Of a stretch of 64,000 bases of DNA, positions 53,010 to 63,117 are shown piece after piece. The stretch comes from Flavobacterium terrisoli (GTDB lineage: Bacteria; Bacteroidota; Bacteroidia; Flavobacteriales; Flavobacteriaceae). Numbering within the stretch: position 1 is the first letter of the stretch; each line of letters starts with the position of its first letter. The notes below the pieces were generated by a model. That model worked only from the letters and a program-made list of their open reading frames with translations. It made no database searches and was not told the DNA's origin. The stretch lies in NCBI RefSeq assembly GCF_030167905.1, contig NZ_JARGNA010000001.1, forward strand, positions 1 through 64,000. The letters are read 5' to 3'. Both the position numbers and the translations under genes were made by a program.

Positions 53010-53858
53010 ATGCTCATTTTTAACAATCAAAATGAATTAGTCTCTTATTTAGCTTCTGTTTCAAACGCAGCGACTTCCATTGGTTTTGTGCCTACGATGG
53101 GTGCGCTCCACAAAGGACATTTGTCGCTACTGTCTGAAGCGGTTGCCAACAATTCGATTACGGTCATCAGCATTTTTGTCAATCCGACGCAGTTCAACAA
53201 CGCGGAAGATTTGGCCAAATATCCGCGAACGCTCGAGGCCGACATTGAAAAAATAAAAACAGTTTCCGATAAGATTATCGTCTATGCGCCAAGCGTGGAA
53301 GACATTTACAAAGGCAACACCGTTTCCCAGCATTTTGATTTTGATGGTTTGGAAAACCAAATGGAAGGTAAATTCCGTCCGGGTCATTTTGATGGTGTCG
53401 GAACGATTGTCAAAAGGCTTTTTGAAATTGTAAGACCCACCAATGCCTACTTTGGCGAAAAGGATTTTCAGCAATTGCAGATTGTCAAAAAAATGACCGA
53501 AAAAGAGCAATTGCCGGTCAATGTAATTGGCTGTCCAATCTTCAGGGAAACCAATGGATTGGCCATGAGTTCGCGCAACGAAAGGCTATCGGAATCGGAA
53601 AGAAAAGAAGCAGCAATCATTTACAAAACCATTTCACAAGCCAAAAAATTATTCGCCATCAAATCGGCTGCCGAAGTGACTGATTGGGTTAAGAAAACCT
53701 TTAAAAAAAATCCCAACTTTACCCTGGAATATTTCCAGATAGCTGACGAAGCGACTTTACTCCCTTGTGTCCGAAAAAATAAAACCAAAAAATATCGCGC
53801 ATTTATTGCGGTTTTTGTCAACAATGTCAGATTGATTGACACCATTTCACTAAATTAA
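53010..53858 (+). CDS. panC: Pantothenate synthetase (pantoate-beta-alanine ligase)
   Basis: 282 aa from ATG 53010 (MLIFNNQNEL), chosen because the promoter -7 box is at 52981-52988. ATP-binding HxGH at H34-K-G-H37 in TMGALHKGHLSL, NPTQFN, EGKFRPGHFDGV, FGEKDFQQL and MSSRNERLS are all family motifs. It joins pantoate and beta-alanine. First gene of panC-panD-flippase; panD starts 14 bases later. Confidence 0.97.
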   Translation: MLIFNNQNELVSYLASVSNAATSIGFVPTMGALHKGHLSLLSEAVANNSITVISIFVNPTQFNNAEDLAKYPRTLEADIEKIKTVSDKIIVYAPSVEDIYKGNTVSQHFDFDGLENQMEGKFRPGHFDGVGTIVKRLFEIVRPTNAYFGEKDFQQLQIVKKMTEKEQLPVNVIGCPIFRETNGLAMSSRNERLSESERKEAAIIYKTISQAKKLFAIKSAAEVTDWVKKTFKKNPNFTLEYFQIADEATLLPCVRKNKTKKYRAFIAVFVNNVRLIDTISLN

Positions 53859-53872
53859 TTTAACTTTGCCCC

Positions 53873-54223
53873 ATGCAAATTGAAGTAGTAAAATCAAAAA
53901 TCCATCGTGTAAAAGTAACCGGTGCCGACCTAAATTACGTGGGAAGCATTACCATTGATGAAACTCTAATGGAAGCTTCCAACCTGATTGAAGGCGAAAA
54001 AGTGTCTATCGTAAATGTCAATAACGGCGAGCGTTTTGACACTTATGTCATCAAAGGAATCAAAAATTCCGGGGACATTACACTCAATGGACCGGCTGCC
54101 CGAAAAGTACACAAAGGCGACATCATCATCATCATGTCTTATGCCTTGATGGATTTTGAAGAAGCCAAAACCTTCAAACCCTGGTTGGTTTTTCCAAATG
54201 AAAAAGATAATTCTCTGACCTAA
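53873..54223 (+). CDS. panD: Aspartate 1-decarboxylase
   Basis: 116 aa proenzyme. Self-cleavage between G24 and S25 ([10 protein letters not shown]) makes the pyruvoyl cofactor; [10 protein letters not shown] and [11 protein letters not shown] are also conserved. Makes the beta-alanine used by PanC, which is encoded just upstream. Confidence 0.97.
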   Translation: MQIEVVKSKIHRVKVTGADLNYVGSITIDETLMEASNLIEGEKVSIVNVNNGERFDTYVIKGIKNSGDITLNGPAARKVHKGDIIIIMSYALMDFEEAKTFKPWLVFPNEKDNSLT

Positions 54224-54227
54224 TCAC

Positions 54228-55193
54228 TTGAAAAAACAAATTACCAAATGGCTGACTATTCTTATTCCTCTTTTCATAGGAATCGGAATTATCTATTATC
54301 AATACACCACGCTCAAACCCGATGAAATTGACAAAATAAAAATCAGTTTCCAAAAAGCCAATTACTCTTATATTTTATTGTCACTGTTGGTCGCTTGTGT
54401 TGGCTATTGGTCAAGAGCCTATCGCTGGAAATTTGCACTCAACCATTTGGGCTATCAAACCAAATTTTATAATAATTTCTTTACTGTCAGCGTTTCCTAT
54501 TTGGTCAATTTAACCGTGCCGCGTTCAGGTGAAATATCCCGTGCCGCATTGTTGAAAAAATACGAAAACGTTCCTTTTGACAAAGCTTTCGGAACAATCG
54601 TAGCCGAAAGAATTGTCGATTTACTGATTTTCCTGTTGTTTGTTTTTATTGGACTAATTTCTCAGTTTGATGAAATTTATAAGTTTTTGGTAAGCAAAAA
54701 TGTTTCACTGCAATTGCTGATTTATTATGGAATTGCCGCGATAATTTTGGGCATAACTTTCTTATTGATTTGGATTTATGCCGAATGGCCAATCATCTTA
54801 AAACTAAAGAAAAAACTATCCGGATTGATTGAAGGCATGATGACCATTTTAAAAATGAAGTCCAAATGGAAATACCTTTTTCATTCCTTTTTCATTTGGA
54901 TTACTTACCTAACAATGTTCTATGTCGCCATTTTTGCCCTGCCTGAAACTTCAGAAATCAGTTTCGACATCGTGATTATGGGGTTTATTTTTGGTAGTTT
55001 GGCAGTTGGTTTTTCCAATGGCGGATTGGGCGCTTATCCGTTTTCCATTGCCCTGATTTTCTCTCTTTACGGCATCTCAAATGATATTGGAACTGCCTTT
55101 GGCTGGCTGGTTTGGACCTCGCAAACCATTTTAGCGATTGTCCTCGGTTTGATTTCCTATGTTTTACTTCCGGTGTTAAATAGAAATAAATAA
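54228..55193 (+). CDS. Flippase-like membrane protein (lysylphosphatidylglycerol synthase TM domain)
   Basis: 321 aa with about eight TM segments and the WSRAYRWKFALN and NLTVPRSGEISRAALLKKYE motifs of the LPG-synthase TM/UPF0104 family; the C-terminal FSNGGLGAYPFSIAL is also typical. No catalytic soluble domain. It starts with TTG, 4 bases after the panD stop. Substrate unknown, probably a lipid-linked compound. Confidence 0.88.
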   Translation: MKKQITKWLTILIPLFIGIGIIYYQYTTLKPDEIDKIKISFQKANYSYILLSLLVACVGYWSRAYRWKFALNHLGYQTKFYNNFFTVSVSYLVNLTVPRSGEISRAALLKKYENVPFDKAFGTIVAERIVDLLIFLLFVFIGLISQFDEIYKFLVSKNVSLQLLIYYGIAAIILGITFLLIWIYAEWPIILKLKKKLSGLIEGMMTILKMKSKWKYLFHSFFIWITYLTMFYVAIFALPETSEISFDIVIMGFIFGSLAVGFSNGGLGAYPFSIALIFSLYGISNDIGTAFGWLVWTSQTILAIVLGLISYVLLPVLNRNK

Positions 55194-55251
55194 TTTACTA
55201 TCTTGCTAATCATTTTAGCAACGACTTCTATTTAACCAAAAATCAATCTCT

Positions 55252-56511
55252 ATGAAACAACTGTTTTTACTATTGCTGTTTGTTTGCTCCGGTAACATTT
55301 TTGCTCAAAGAACAATTACAGATACTATAACGTCCCAAAAACTGAATGAAGATCGCGAAATCAGAATTGGCCTTCCGCCATCTTATGATAAAAACAAGTC
55401 TCAAAAATATCCGTTATTGATTCTTTTTGATGGCGATTTCCTATTTGACGCTTTTCAGGGCGCCTTGAGTTATGGTTACTATTGGGACGATTTGCCTGAA
55501 GTAATTGTCGTTGGCATCAGCCAAAATAAAAACAACGAACGCGAAAGCGATTGTACTTTCGATGAGACAACCGGTTTGCCATCCGAAAAAGGAGCCGATT
55601 TTTTTGAATTCATCGGCATGGAATTGATTCCGAGCATCCAGAAAAACTTCCGTTGCGCGCCATTTAGAATCGCTGCAGGATTAGATACCACGGCTGCTTT
55701 TTTGAATTGTTATCTGTATAAAGACCAACCGATATTCAATGCGTTTATCTCCATGAGTCCTGAGCTTCCGGCCGGAATGGAAGAACAAATCCCGGAACGT
55801 TTGGCGGCTGTGCAACAAACGACTTTCTATTACCACTGTACTGCGGAAGGGGACAACAAAAAAATGGTCGCCCGAATCAAAGCTTTGGATGATGCGGCAA
55901 AAATCATAAAAAACCCAAAGCTCAATTATCTGTATGAAGAGTTCAAGGGCGCTTCGCATTATTCATTGGTTTTACACGCCATTCCGAGTGCCTTGTACCA
56001 AATTTTCTCTGTATACCAACCGATTTCAAGTGTGGAATTCCAGGAAAAAATTGCCGTATTACCTTCAGGTTATGTAAAATATTTGACGGACAAATATGAT
56101 GTACTTGAAAATTCTTTGGGATTGAAACTCCAAATCAGGATTAATGATTTCAAAGCGATTGAGGCGGCGATTCTAAAAAACAAAGCCTATCCTGAATTTG
56201 ACCAATTGTCACAGTTGGCCAGAAAAAATTATCCAAAATCAATGCTAGCCGATTACCATTTGGGACAGATGTATGAAAAAATGGGCGACACAAAGAGAGC
56301 TATCAAAAGCTATCAAACCGCCTTTCAAAAAGAGGAAATCGGTGACTTGACCAAAGACATGATGCTCGAAAGATCTGATGCCTTGAAAGGAGCGGAAAAA
56401 GCCAAAAAAGATGTCCCTGCAGAAGAAGTTCCGGCTTCAGATGTTCCGGCAGAAACACCGGCGGATACACCTCCGGCAGAAACACCAACCGAAGAAAAGA
56501 AATCAGAATAA
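55252..56511 (+). CDS. Alpha/beta-hydrolase (esterase D-like) protein with altered nucleophile
   Basis: 419 aa. Signal peptide 1-19 (IFAQ). Residues 25-260 match the esterase D/Fes-like fold (YPLLILFDGDFLF, EVIVVGI), but the nucleophile elbow reads AGLDTTAA with D145 where esterases have Ser in GxSxG; the late His (GASH236Y) remains. A TPR-like pair follows near 305-365 (LADYHLGQMYEKMGD). The tail (375-419) is low-complexity Pro/Glu/Ala (PAEEVPASDVPAETP). Probably not a serine esterase; Asp nucleophile or pseudoenzyme. Lies between the flippase-like gene and radA. Confidence 0.82.
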   Translation: MKQLFLLLLFVCSGNIFAQRTITDTITSQKLNEDREIRIGLPPSYDKNKSQKYPLLILFDGDFLFDAFQGALSYGYYWDDLPEVIVVGISQNKNNERESDCTFDETTGLPSEKGADFFEFIGMELIPSIQKNFRCAPFRIAAGLDTTAAFLNCYLYKDQPIFNAFISMSPELPAGMEEQIPERLAAVQQTTFYYHCTAEGDNKKMVARIKALDDAAKIIKNPKLNYLYEEFKGASHYSLVLHAIPSALYQIFSVYQPISSVEFQEKIAVLPSGYVKYLTDKYDVLENSLGLKLQIRINDFKAIEAAILKNKAYPEFDQLSQLARKNYPKSMLADYHLGQMYEKMGDTKRAIKSYQTAFQKEEIGDLTKDMMLERSDALKGAEKAKKDVPAEEVPASDVPAETPADTPPAETPTEEKKSE

Positions 56512-56522
56512 ACACAGCCTAA

Positions 56523-57884
56523 ATGTCGAAACTCAAAACTACTTTTTTTTGTCAAAATTGTGGTACCCAATATGCCAAATGGCAAGGCCAATGTAATTCC
56601 TGCAAAGAATGGAATACCATAGCTGAAGAGATTATCCAGAAAGAAGAAAAGTCGGGTTGGAAACCTGCCTCGACTGATTCCAAAAGAGTTTCAAAACCGC
56701 TACGGATCAAAGAAATTGATTCGACTCAGGAAGTGCGAATGGACACTACTGATGGCGAATTGAATCGTGTACTCGGTGGCGGAATCGTTCCGGGTTCGTT
56801 AATCCTTTTAGGCGGTGAACCAGGCATCGGAAAGAGTACATTGCTGTTGCAGATTTCTTTAAAATTACCTTATAAAACCTTATATGTTTCGGGCGAAGAA
56901 AGTCAGAAACAAATCAAAATGCGCGCGGAAAGAATCAATCCGAACAGCGACAATTGCTATATTTTAACCGAAACCAAAACCCAAAACATATTCCGCCATA
57001 TTGTAGAAACCGAACCCGATATTGTCATCATCGATTCGATTCAAACTTTGCATACAGACTATATAGAATCCACCGCCGGAAGTATTTCTCAAATTCGGGA
57101 AACCACCGCCGAGCTGATCAAATTTGCCAAGGAAACCAATATCCCGGTGATCTTAATTGGTCACATTACCAAAGACGGTAACATTGCCGGACCTAAAATT
57201 TTGGAGCATATGGTCGATACCGTTTTGCAGTTTGAAGGCGATAGAAACCATGTTTACAGGATTCTTCGTTCGCTCAAAAATCGTTTTGGTTCAACCGCCG
57301 AATTGGGTATTTACGAAATGCAGGGTTCGGGTTTAAGAGAAGTTTCCAATCCGTCTGAGATTTTGATTTCGCACCGCGAAGAAGAATTATCCGGAACTGC
57401 GATTGCTTCTACTTTAGAAGGCATGCGACCCTTGATGATCGAAATCCAGGCCTTGGTTTCTACCGCAGTTTATGGAACGCCACAAAGAAGTACGACAGGC
57501 TATAATGCCAAACGACTCAATATGATTTTGGCCGTACTGGAAAAGCGCGCCGGTTTCCGATTGGGCACCAAAGACGTTTTCCTGAATGTGACCGGAGGCA
57601 TTTCTGTGGATGATCCCGCGATTGATTTGGCTGTTGTGGCCGCTATTTTATCTTCCAATGAAGACATTGCTGTAGGTAAAGATGTCTGCTTTGCCGGAGA
57701 AGTAGGTTTGTCTGGTGAAATCCGTCCGGTAAACCGAGTGGAACAACGCATACAGGAAGCGGAAAAGTTAGGTTTTGCCACTATCTTTGTGTCTAAATAC
57801 AATAAGATTGCGGTCAAAAACCCGCTGATTAAAATCGTTTTAGTCTCCAAAATCGAAGAAGTGGTCGAACAATTGTTTGGGTAA
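56523..57884 (+). CDS. radA: DNA repair protein RadA
   Basis: 453 aa. N-terminal zinc finger C10, C13, C24, C27; RecA-like core with Walker A GEPGIGKST (98-106); the RadA-specific KNRFG motif; C-terminal Lon-protease-like domain (LSGEIRPVNRVEQR). It promotes branch migration in recombination repair. Starts 11 bases after the esterase-like gene, so is probably co-transcribed with it. Confidence 0.98.
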   Translation: MSKLKTTFFCQNCGTQYAKWQGQCNSCKEWNTIAEEIIQKEEKSGWKPASTDSKRVSKPLRIKEIDSTQEVRMDTTDGELNRVLGGGIVPGSLILLGGEPGIGKSTLLLQISLKLPYKTLYVSGEESQKQIKMRAERINPNSDNCYILTETKTQNIFRHIVETEPDIVIIDSIQTLHTDYIESTAGSISQIRETTAELIKFAKETNIPVILIGHITKDGNIAGPKILEHMVDTVLQFEGDRNHVYRILRSLKNRFGSTAELGIYEMQGSGLREVSNPSEILISHREEELSGTAIASTLEGMRPLMIEIQALVSTAVYGTPQRSTTGYNAKRLNMILAVLEKRAGFRLGTKDVFLNVTGGISVDDPAIDLAVVAAILSSNEDIAVGKDVCFAGEVGLSGEIRPVNRVEQRIQEAEKLGFATIFVSKYNKIAVKNPLIKIVLVSKIEEVVEQLFG

Positions 57885-57949
57885 TTTATAAATCCTAATC
57901 CTATAAATTATTCGCTAAATTATATAAACCAAAATTTGGTGGCTATAAT

Positions 57950-57957
57950 TACTTTTG
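57950..57957 (+). promoter_or_regulatory. Putative -7 box of gldH
   Basis: TACTTTTG, 54 bases before the gldH ATG; the upstream TTG is too close (11 bases) for a standard spacing. Confidence 0.4.
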
Positions 57958-58011
57958 ATTTAGCAATAAAAATTGAAAAACAGCGTTTTAAGTAAATAAC
58001 AACACCTATTT

Positions 58012-58476
58012 ATGAAAACAAAAATACTTTTCTTTTTACTTTTTTTAGTTGGTCTTATCTCCTGCAACCCGTCAAATACTTTTAGCCAGTTTGATAAAAT
58101 GCCCGAAAGTAACCATTGGGAACAATCCGATGCCAAGACTTATGAATTTACCATTGACAATGATACCATTCTCTACGATATAAAGTTCCTTTTCAGTCAT
58201 GTTTACGGATATCAATTTCCTGATTTTCCGTTGGATATTAGTATAGAAAGTCCGGATGGAAAAAAAGAAGTTTTAAATACGACTTTACTGATCAAAGATG
58301 GTAACGGAAATGACCTTGGAGAATGTTCAGGTGATATTTGTGATCTTTCAACAATTATTCGAGGGAAAACCATTCTTCAAAAAGGCAAGTATAAGATTAC
58401 TGTTTCACATAGTTTCAAAGGACCATATTTGCCCAATGTAATTGGTGTTGGATTAGAAGTTGACAAAGCAGAATAA
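58012..58476 (+). CDS. gldH: Gliding motility lipoprotein GldH
   Basis: 154 aa. Lipobox GLISC (C18). The mature part FDKMPESNHWEQSDAKTYEF, a LFSHVYGYQFPDFPLD stretch and SHSFKGPYLPNVIGVGLEV match GldH. Required for gliding and T9SS function in Flavobacterium. Its stop abuts the ATG of the transglycosylase gene. Confidence 0.95.
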   Translation: MKTKILFFLLFLVGLISCNPSNTFSQFDKMPESNHWEQSDAKTYEFTIDNDTILYDIKFLFSHVYGYQFPDFPLDISIESPDGKKEVLNTTLLIKDGNGNDLGECSGDICDLSTIIRGKTILQKGKYKITVSHSFKGPYLPNVIGVGLEVDKAE

Positions 58477-60435
58477 ATGAAACGAAAAAACAAAAAAATA
58501 ATATTCCGAACTCTAAAAGTCTGTGGTGTTCTCTTACTGCTGGGAATTGCTTTGCTTTTTGTTTTTCGGGATGCTATTTTGGAGAAAGTCATTCGCCGCA
58601 TTGATGCCAAAATGGAGCGCGATTACCAATGCCATTTGAACATTGTCAAAGCCGAATTCCATGGTTTAACCGATTTAGAGTTCCAAAAGATTACTTTGGT
58701 TCCTGAAGCCGCGGATACTTTGGTTCGCATAGACGAATTGAAAACCAGTGTCAGCTTTTGGAAATTAATTATGGGCGATATTCAGTTGGGCAAACTCGAA
58801 ATCAATAAAGGTTATGTCCAGTTGGTGAAAACCAAAACCGGCAACAACTATGATGCTTTTCTGCGTTCCAAAAAAGAAAAATCAGACAATGACGAAGTCA
58901 ATTACGCCAAACTGTTAAACCGAATTTCTTCCAATTTGATGGATTTGGTGCCAACAGACATGCATGTCAAAGGCTTTGCGTTCCGATTTGATGATAGAAA
59001 GAATGGCCATAAAGCGGTATTTGATTTTAGCCGGCTGATTTTAGCCGATAAAAAACTCAATACTTTAATCCAGGTAACTTCTGATGGTTTCTCCCAACAA
59101 TGGGCAGTCAATGGTTTTGCCGATCCGAGAGACCGAAAAGCCGATTTGGAATTTTACAACCCAAAAAACGACACGATACGACTTCCTTATCTGGACAAGA
59201 AATTCAACCTAAAAGCCGGTTTCAAATCGATTCATTTCAATCTGGAAAACCTATCGATGGATAGTGGCGATTTGCATATTGAAGGTTATTCTTCTATTCA
59301 GAATTTGATGGTCAATCATCCCAAAATCGCCAGCAAAGATGTCGTTATCAAAAACGCCCGTTTTGATTACCACTGGATAGTCGGGCCGCGTTTTATGGCT
59401 TTGGACAGTACGTCAATCATGCAGTTGAACAGCATCAAATGCAAACCTTATATTTCGTATACCAATGAAGATGAAAAAGTATATGCCTTCAAATTGAACA
59501 TTCCTAAAATGAGAGCACAGGACTTTATTGTTTCGCTGCCAACGGGTTTGTTTCGTCATTTTGAAGGCATGGAAGCACAAGGTTATTTTAGTTATGCGCT
59601 CAATTTTGAATACAACGACCACAAACCGAATGACATCATTTTTGAAAGCAAACTCTTCCCCGAGCGTTTAAAAATCACCAAATATGGCGAAGCCGATCTG
59701 AACAAAATCAATGGTGAATTCATTTACCGAGCAATTGACAAAGGTGTGGCACAAAGACCGATTGCCGTTGGGAATTCCAATTACAGTTATACGCCGTTAT
59801 CCGAGATGTCGCCTTATCTCACAAAGTGTGTGCTGACCAGCGAAGATCCATCGTTTTTTGACCATAAAGGCTTTATCAATTCGGCGTTCAAACAATCGAT
59901 CGCCAAGAATATCAAAACCAAAAAATTTGCGCGTGGCGCGAGTACCATCAGCATGCAATTGGTCAAAAATGTATTCTTAACCCGAGAAAAAACCTTATCC
60001 AGAAAACTGGAAGAAATCCTTTTGGTTTACATCTTAGAGAACAATCGCATCAGTTCCAAAGAGCGCATGCTTGAAGTGTATTTCAACATTATAGAATGGG
60101 GGCCAAATATCTATGGCATTGGCGAAGCATCGCGTTTTTACTTTAACAAAATCCCGCGTGATTTGAATGTAAACCAATGTTTGTTCCTGGCAAGCATTAT
60201 CCCGAAACCCAAAGGTTTTATGGAGCGTTTGGTCAATACCGAAAAGCTCAAACCTTATGCCCAGCAGCAAAACGATTTCCTAATGCGATTGATGTTCAAA
60301 AGAAACCTTATCACCGTCAGCGATACCATCGGCAACTTTGCTTTGGATGTTTCAGGACCGGCCAAAATGTATCTCAGACAAAAACCAACTGCCGCTCAAA
60401 GCGATAGTTTGAGTGTGGATGATTTTGATTTCTAA
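58477..60435 (+). CDS. Peptidoglycan transglycosylase (GT51) with AsmA-like N-terminal region
   Basis: 652 aa. One N-terminal TM (about 11-30), a long beta-rich region (40-440) reminiscent of AsmA-like or membrane-contact domains, then a GT51 domain: EDPSFFDHKGF with catalytic E455, RGASTISMQLVKNVFL near 486, RKLEEILLVYILE, and EVYFNIIEWGPNIYGIGEASRFYF. No penicillin-binding transpeptidase domain follows. It polymerises lipid II. Starts with the ATG directly after gldH, so translationally coupled; convergent and abutting with the response regulator gene. Confidence 0.9.
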   Translation: MKRKNKKIIFRTLKVCGVLLLLGIALLFVFRDAILEKVIRRIDAKMERDYQCHLNIVKAEFHGLTDLEFQKITLVPEAADTLVRIDELKTSVSFWKLIMGDIQLGKLEINKGYVQLVKTKTGNNYDAFLRSKKEKSDNDEVNYAKLLNRISSNLMDLVPTDMHVKGFAFRFDDRKNGHKAVFDFSRLILADKKLNTLIQVTSDGFSQQWAVNGFADPRDRKADLEFYNPKNDTIRLPYLDKKFNLKAGFKSIHFNLENLSMDSGDLHIEGYSSIQNLMVNHPKIASKDVVIKNARFDYHWIVGPRFMALDSTSIMQLNSIKCKPYISYTNEDEKVYAFKLNIPKMRAQDFIVSLPTGLFRHFEGMEAQGYFSYALNFEYNDHKPNDIIFESKLFPERLKITKYGEADLNKINGEFIYRAIDKGVAQRPIAVGNSNYSYTPLSEMSPYLTKCVLTSEDPSFFDHKGFINSAFKQSIAKNIKTKKFARGASTISMQLVKNVFLTREKTLSRKLEEILLVYILENNRISSKERMLEVYFNIIEWGPNIYGIGEASRFYFNKIPRDLNVNQCLFLASIIPKPKGFMERLVNTEKLKPYAQQQNDFLMRLMFKRNLITVSDTIGNFALDVSGPAKMYLRQKPTAAQSDSLSVDDFDF

Positions 60436-61182
60436 TTATTTGAATCTTTTGAGGAATTCTTCTTTGTAGGTTGGGGAAATTTCCACTTCGGCTTCGTCAA
60501 AAAGCGTAACAAAACCACCTTTGTTATAGGTTTTTACAAAATTGACATTGATGATGTGTGACTTGTGGACGCGCATGAAAGGATAAGGCAAAATCTCTGA
60601 AAAGTGCTTTAGAAAACGGCAAACCATTTTTTTGCTGCCATTGGCCAGATACAAATCTGTGAAATTCCCGTTCCCGCGAAGCCTTACGATGTCTTCCATT
60701 TTGACCACTTCAAAACCTTCCAAAGTAGGTAAAATCACCTGTGCTTTTTCCGGTTTGGTTTCCCTAAAATTCTCCACGATGATTTTGTTTCTGTTGAAGA
60801 TTTCGTGGTTCATGATTTGTTGCTGCACTTTGTTCACTGCCACGATTAACTCTTCGATGCTGATGGGTTTGAGCAAATAATACGCCGCACTCTGATTCAA
60901 CGCCTTCAATGAATATTCCGAAAATGCGGTGACAAATATGGTTTCAAAATGCAAATCCTTACAGGCTTCCAACACGTCAAAAGCATTCCCGAAAGGCATT
61001 TCCACATCGAGAAAAACCAATTGCGGTTGCACTTCATGAATCAATGGAACAGCTTGTTTGATGTTTTCGGCTTCGCCCAAAACTTCAATCTGCGGACAAT
61101 ACTTTTGAAGATAATTCTTCAGTACTTCCCGCGCTGCTTTTTCGTCTTCAACGATTACACTTCTGATTTTAGATTGGGTCAT
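60436..61182 (-). CDS. LytTR-type DNA-binding response regulator
   Basis: 248 aa. Receiver domain 5-125 with acidic patch VEDE, phospho-acceptor D59 (FLDVEMP), Thr/Ser in VTAFSEY and K105 (LLKPIS); LytTR domain about 150-245 (VVKMEDIVRLRGNGNFTDLYL ... VHKSHIINVNFV). Pairs with the overlapping kinase gene (ATGA, 4-base overlap). Regulon unknown. Confidence 0.95.
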   Translation of the reverse strand: MTQSKIRSVIVEDEKAAREVLKNYLQKYCPQIEVLGEAENIKQAVPLIHEVQPQLVFLDVEMPFGNAFDVLEACKDLHFETIFVTAFSEYSLKALNQSAAYYLLKPISIEELIVAVNKVQQQIMNHEIFNRNKIIVENFRETKPEKAQVILPTLEGFEVVKMEDIVRLRGNGNFTDLYLANGSKKMVCRFLKHFSEILPYPFMRVHKSHIINVNFVKTYNKGGFVTLFDEAEVEISPTYKEEFLKRFK

Positions 61183-63002
61183 GGCATTTTATAAATAAAA
61201 GGGAATTCAATGGTTACAATGGTTCCGGTTAGCGGTTTTTCTTTTTCCTTGAGGCTGAACTGAATGTCTTTTTGGTACAATTCCTTGAGCAATGCAATGC
61301 GCTCTTTGGTATTGTTAACGCCACGCGACTGGTGCATTTTTTGGTTGTCGGTTTTGAGTTCATTGCTCTGAGCCAATCCAATGCCATCATCGTCAACAGT
61401 AATCACGATGCCGTTTTTATCGGGTTTGACCGTAAGCAACAACAATCCTTTGTCTTTTTTGTAACGTAGACCGTGCCAAATAGCATTTTCCAGATGTGGC
61501 TGGATAATCATATTGGGTACAAAAACGGTATCGGTATCCAACGTTTCATCGACTACAATTTTGTAATCAAACTTATCGTGAAAACGAAGGTGTTCTAAAT
61601 CAAGATACTTCTGCAACTGCTCAATTTCGTTGCTCAGCGTGACAAAATCATTATTGGAATTGACCATGATATTGCGCATCAACTGGGAATAATTGGTCAG
61701 GTATTTATTGGCTTCCAACTCTTTATTTTGCGAGATAAACTGGTTGACGCTGTTGAGGCTGTTGAAAATAAAATGTGGATTCATCTCTCTGCGCAAAGAC
61801 TGCAAAGCAATTTTTTTGTTCTTTTTCTTGATTGCATAAAATGCCTTGACGATTAAGGAGAAAAAAACCAGCAGTAAAATTACAGCTCCAATCAGAAAGA
61901 AGTTAAAGGTGTTTTTCTTCTCAATCAATTCGTCTTTTAGTGCTTTTTCTTTTTCGAGCTGCTCGATTTTATCTTCGGTAACCTGAAATATTTTAGAGTC
62001 GATTAAGGTCGTATCCGATTCGATTATCCTATCGAAATTTTGCAGAAAGTCGCTGTAAATCGCCAAACTTTCCTTGTCATTACCTTGTTGTTTGTAATAG
62101 TTCACCAAAGCAATCAAACTCTTTTTCACTTCAGCAGTATTTCCTTTTTCAGATGCCAAAGCGTAAGCTCTTTTCAATTCATCGACTGCTTTTTCGGGCT
62201 CATTTTTCTTAAAATAAATAGTAGCCAATTTTTGCTGTTGGATAATCTGTGTCGTAAAATCATTATTGGTTTCCGCTTCCTGCAATAGCTTCTGATTGAT
62301 GTCTAAGGCTTTGTCAAAGTCATTTTCAGCCACATAAATCTCTGCAATCTTGTTCTTGATATTGATGGCTTTTGGTGATTTGGTTTCGGTAAAATCCAAA
62401 GCCCTGTTGTAATTCATAATGGCTTCTTTCGGATTGGCTTCGGCTTTGCTGGCTTCGGCTTTTTTCTCATAAGCATCGGTCAATTCATCCTTTTTATTTT
62501 CTTTTTCCAAAATCTTGATGTTGGAATCTAGATAATTGTTTTTGCTTTCGGAAGTACTACTGTTGCTAAGTCGTTTGACATCATTGGCATTGACTTTCTC
62601 CAAATCTTTGTCTGACGTTTGCTCGCTTGCCATTTTGTAATTGCTCGTCGCTTCTTCAAATTTTTTCTGACTTTCCTGCACTTTAGCGAGGTTTCGAACG
62701 ACTCTGGCAACGTCATCTTTTCGTTTGAGTTTGGTGTATGTTGTCAACGCTTTTTTATAATATTCTTCGGCTTTGACCACATTCCCTTTCTGACTGAATC
62801 CTTGTGCCAAATCCTCATAGCTTTTGGCGATTTTGGCTTCATCATTAGAATCTAAAGACTCTTTTAATTCGACGGCTTTCTGACTGAATTTCTTCTGTAC
62901 CGGCTGGGACTGTTTCTTCTTAATAGTGTCCTGAGCCTTGGCTTCAAAAGAAGTCAAAAGCAAACCGAAAATGATCATTATAAAAGAAATACCGTAGCGC
63001 AT
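61179..63002 (-). CDS. TPR-containing LytS-type sensor histidine kinase
   Basis: 607 aa. Signal/anchor sequence 1-23, TPR repeats 40-325, a coiled coil 345-365, one TM 367-390, and a His_kinase domain with H410 (RREMNPHFIFNSLN), then ATPase motif IIQPHLENAIWHGLRY. Periplasmic TPRs and a cytosolic kinase are the usual layout of this Bacteroidota family. Signal unknown. Operon with the LytTR regulator downstream. Confidence 0.95.
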   Translation of the reverse strand: MRYGISFIMIIFGLLLTSFEAKAQDTIKKKQSQPVQKKFSQKAVELKESLDSNDEAKIAKSYEDLAQGFSQKGNVVKAEEYYKKALTTYTKLKRKDDVARVVRNLAKVQESQKKFEEATSNYKMASEQTSDKDLEKVNANDVKRLSNSSTSESKNNYLDSNIKILEKENKKDELTDAYEKKAEASKAEANPKEAIMNYNRALDFTETKSPKAINIKNKIAEIYVAENDFDKALDINQKLLQEAETNNDFTTQIIQQQKLATIYFKKNEPEKAVDELKRAYALASEKGNTAEVKKSLIALVNYYKQQGNDKESLAIYSDFLQNFDRIIESDTTLIDSKIFQVTEDKIEQLEKEKALKDELIEKKNTFNFFLIGAVILLLVFFSLIVKAFYAIKKKNKKIALQSLRREMNPHFIFNSLNSVNQFISQNKELEANKYLTNYSQLMRNIMVNSNNDFVTLSNEIEQLQKYLDLEHLRFHDKFDYKIVVDETLDTDTVFVPNMIIQPHLENAIWHGLRYKKDKGLLLLTVKPDKNGIVITVDDDGIGLAQSNELKTDNQKMHQSRGVNNTKERIALLKELYQKDIQFSLKEKEKPLTGTIVTIEFPFIYKMP

Positions 63003-63117
63003 ATTGATAAAATAAAGGCAATGTAAAGTAAATCAATTTAAAATGGTTGTACAAATCGTTTCACCAAGTCAAAAAGCGGTTTCACCCTTTTTGAAAAAAA
63101 CGGATTTTAACAATTTA

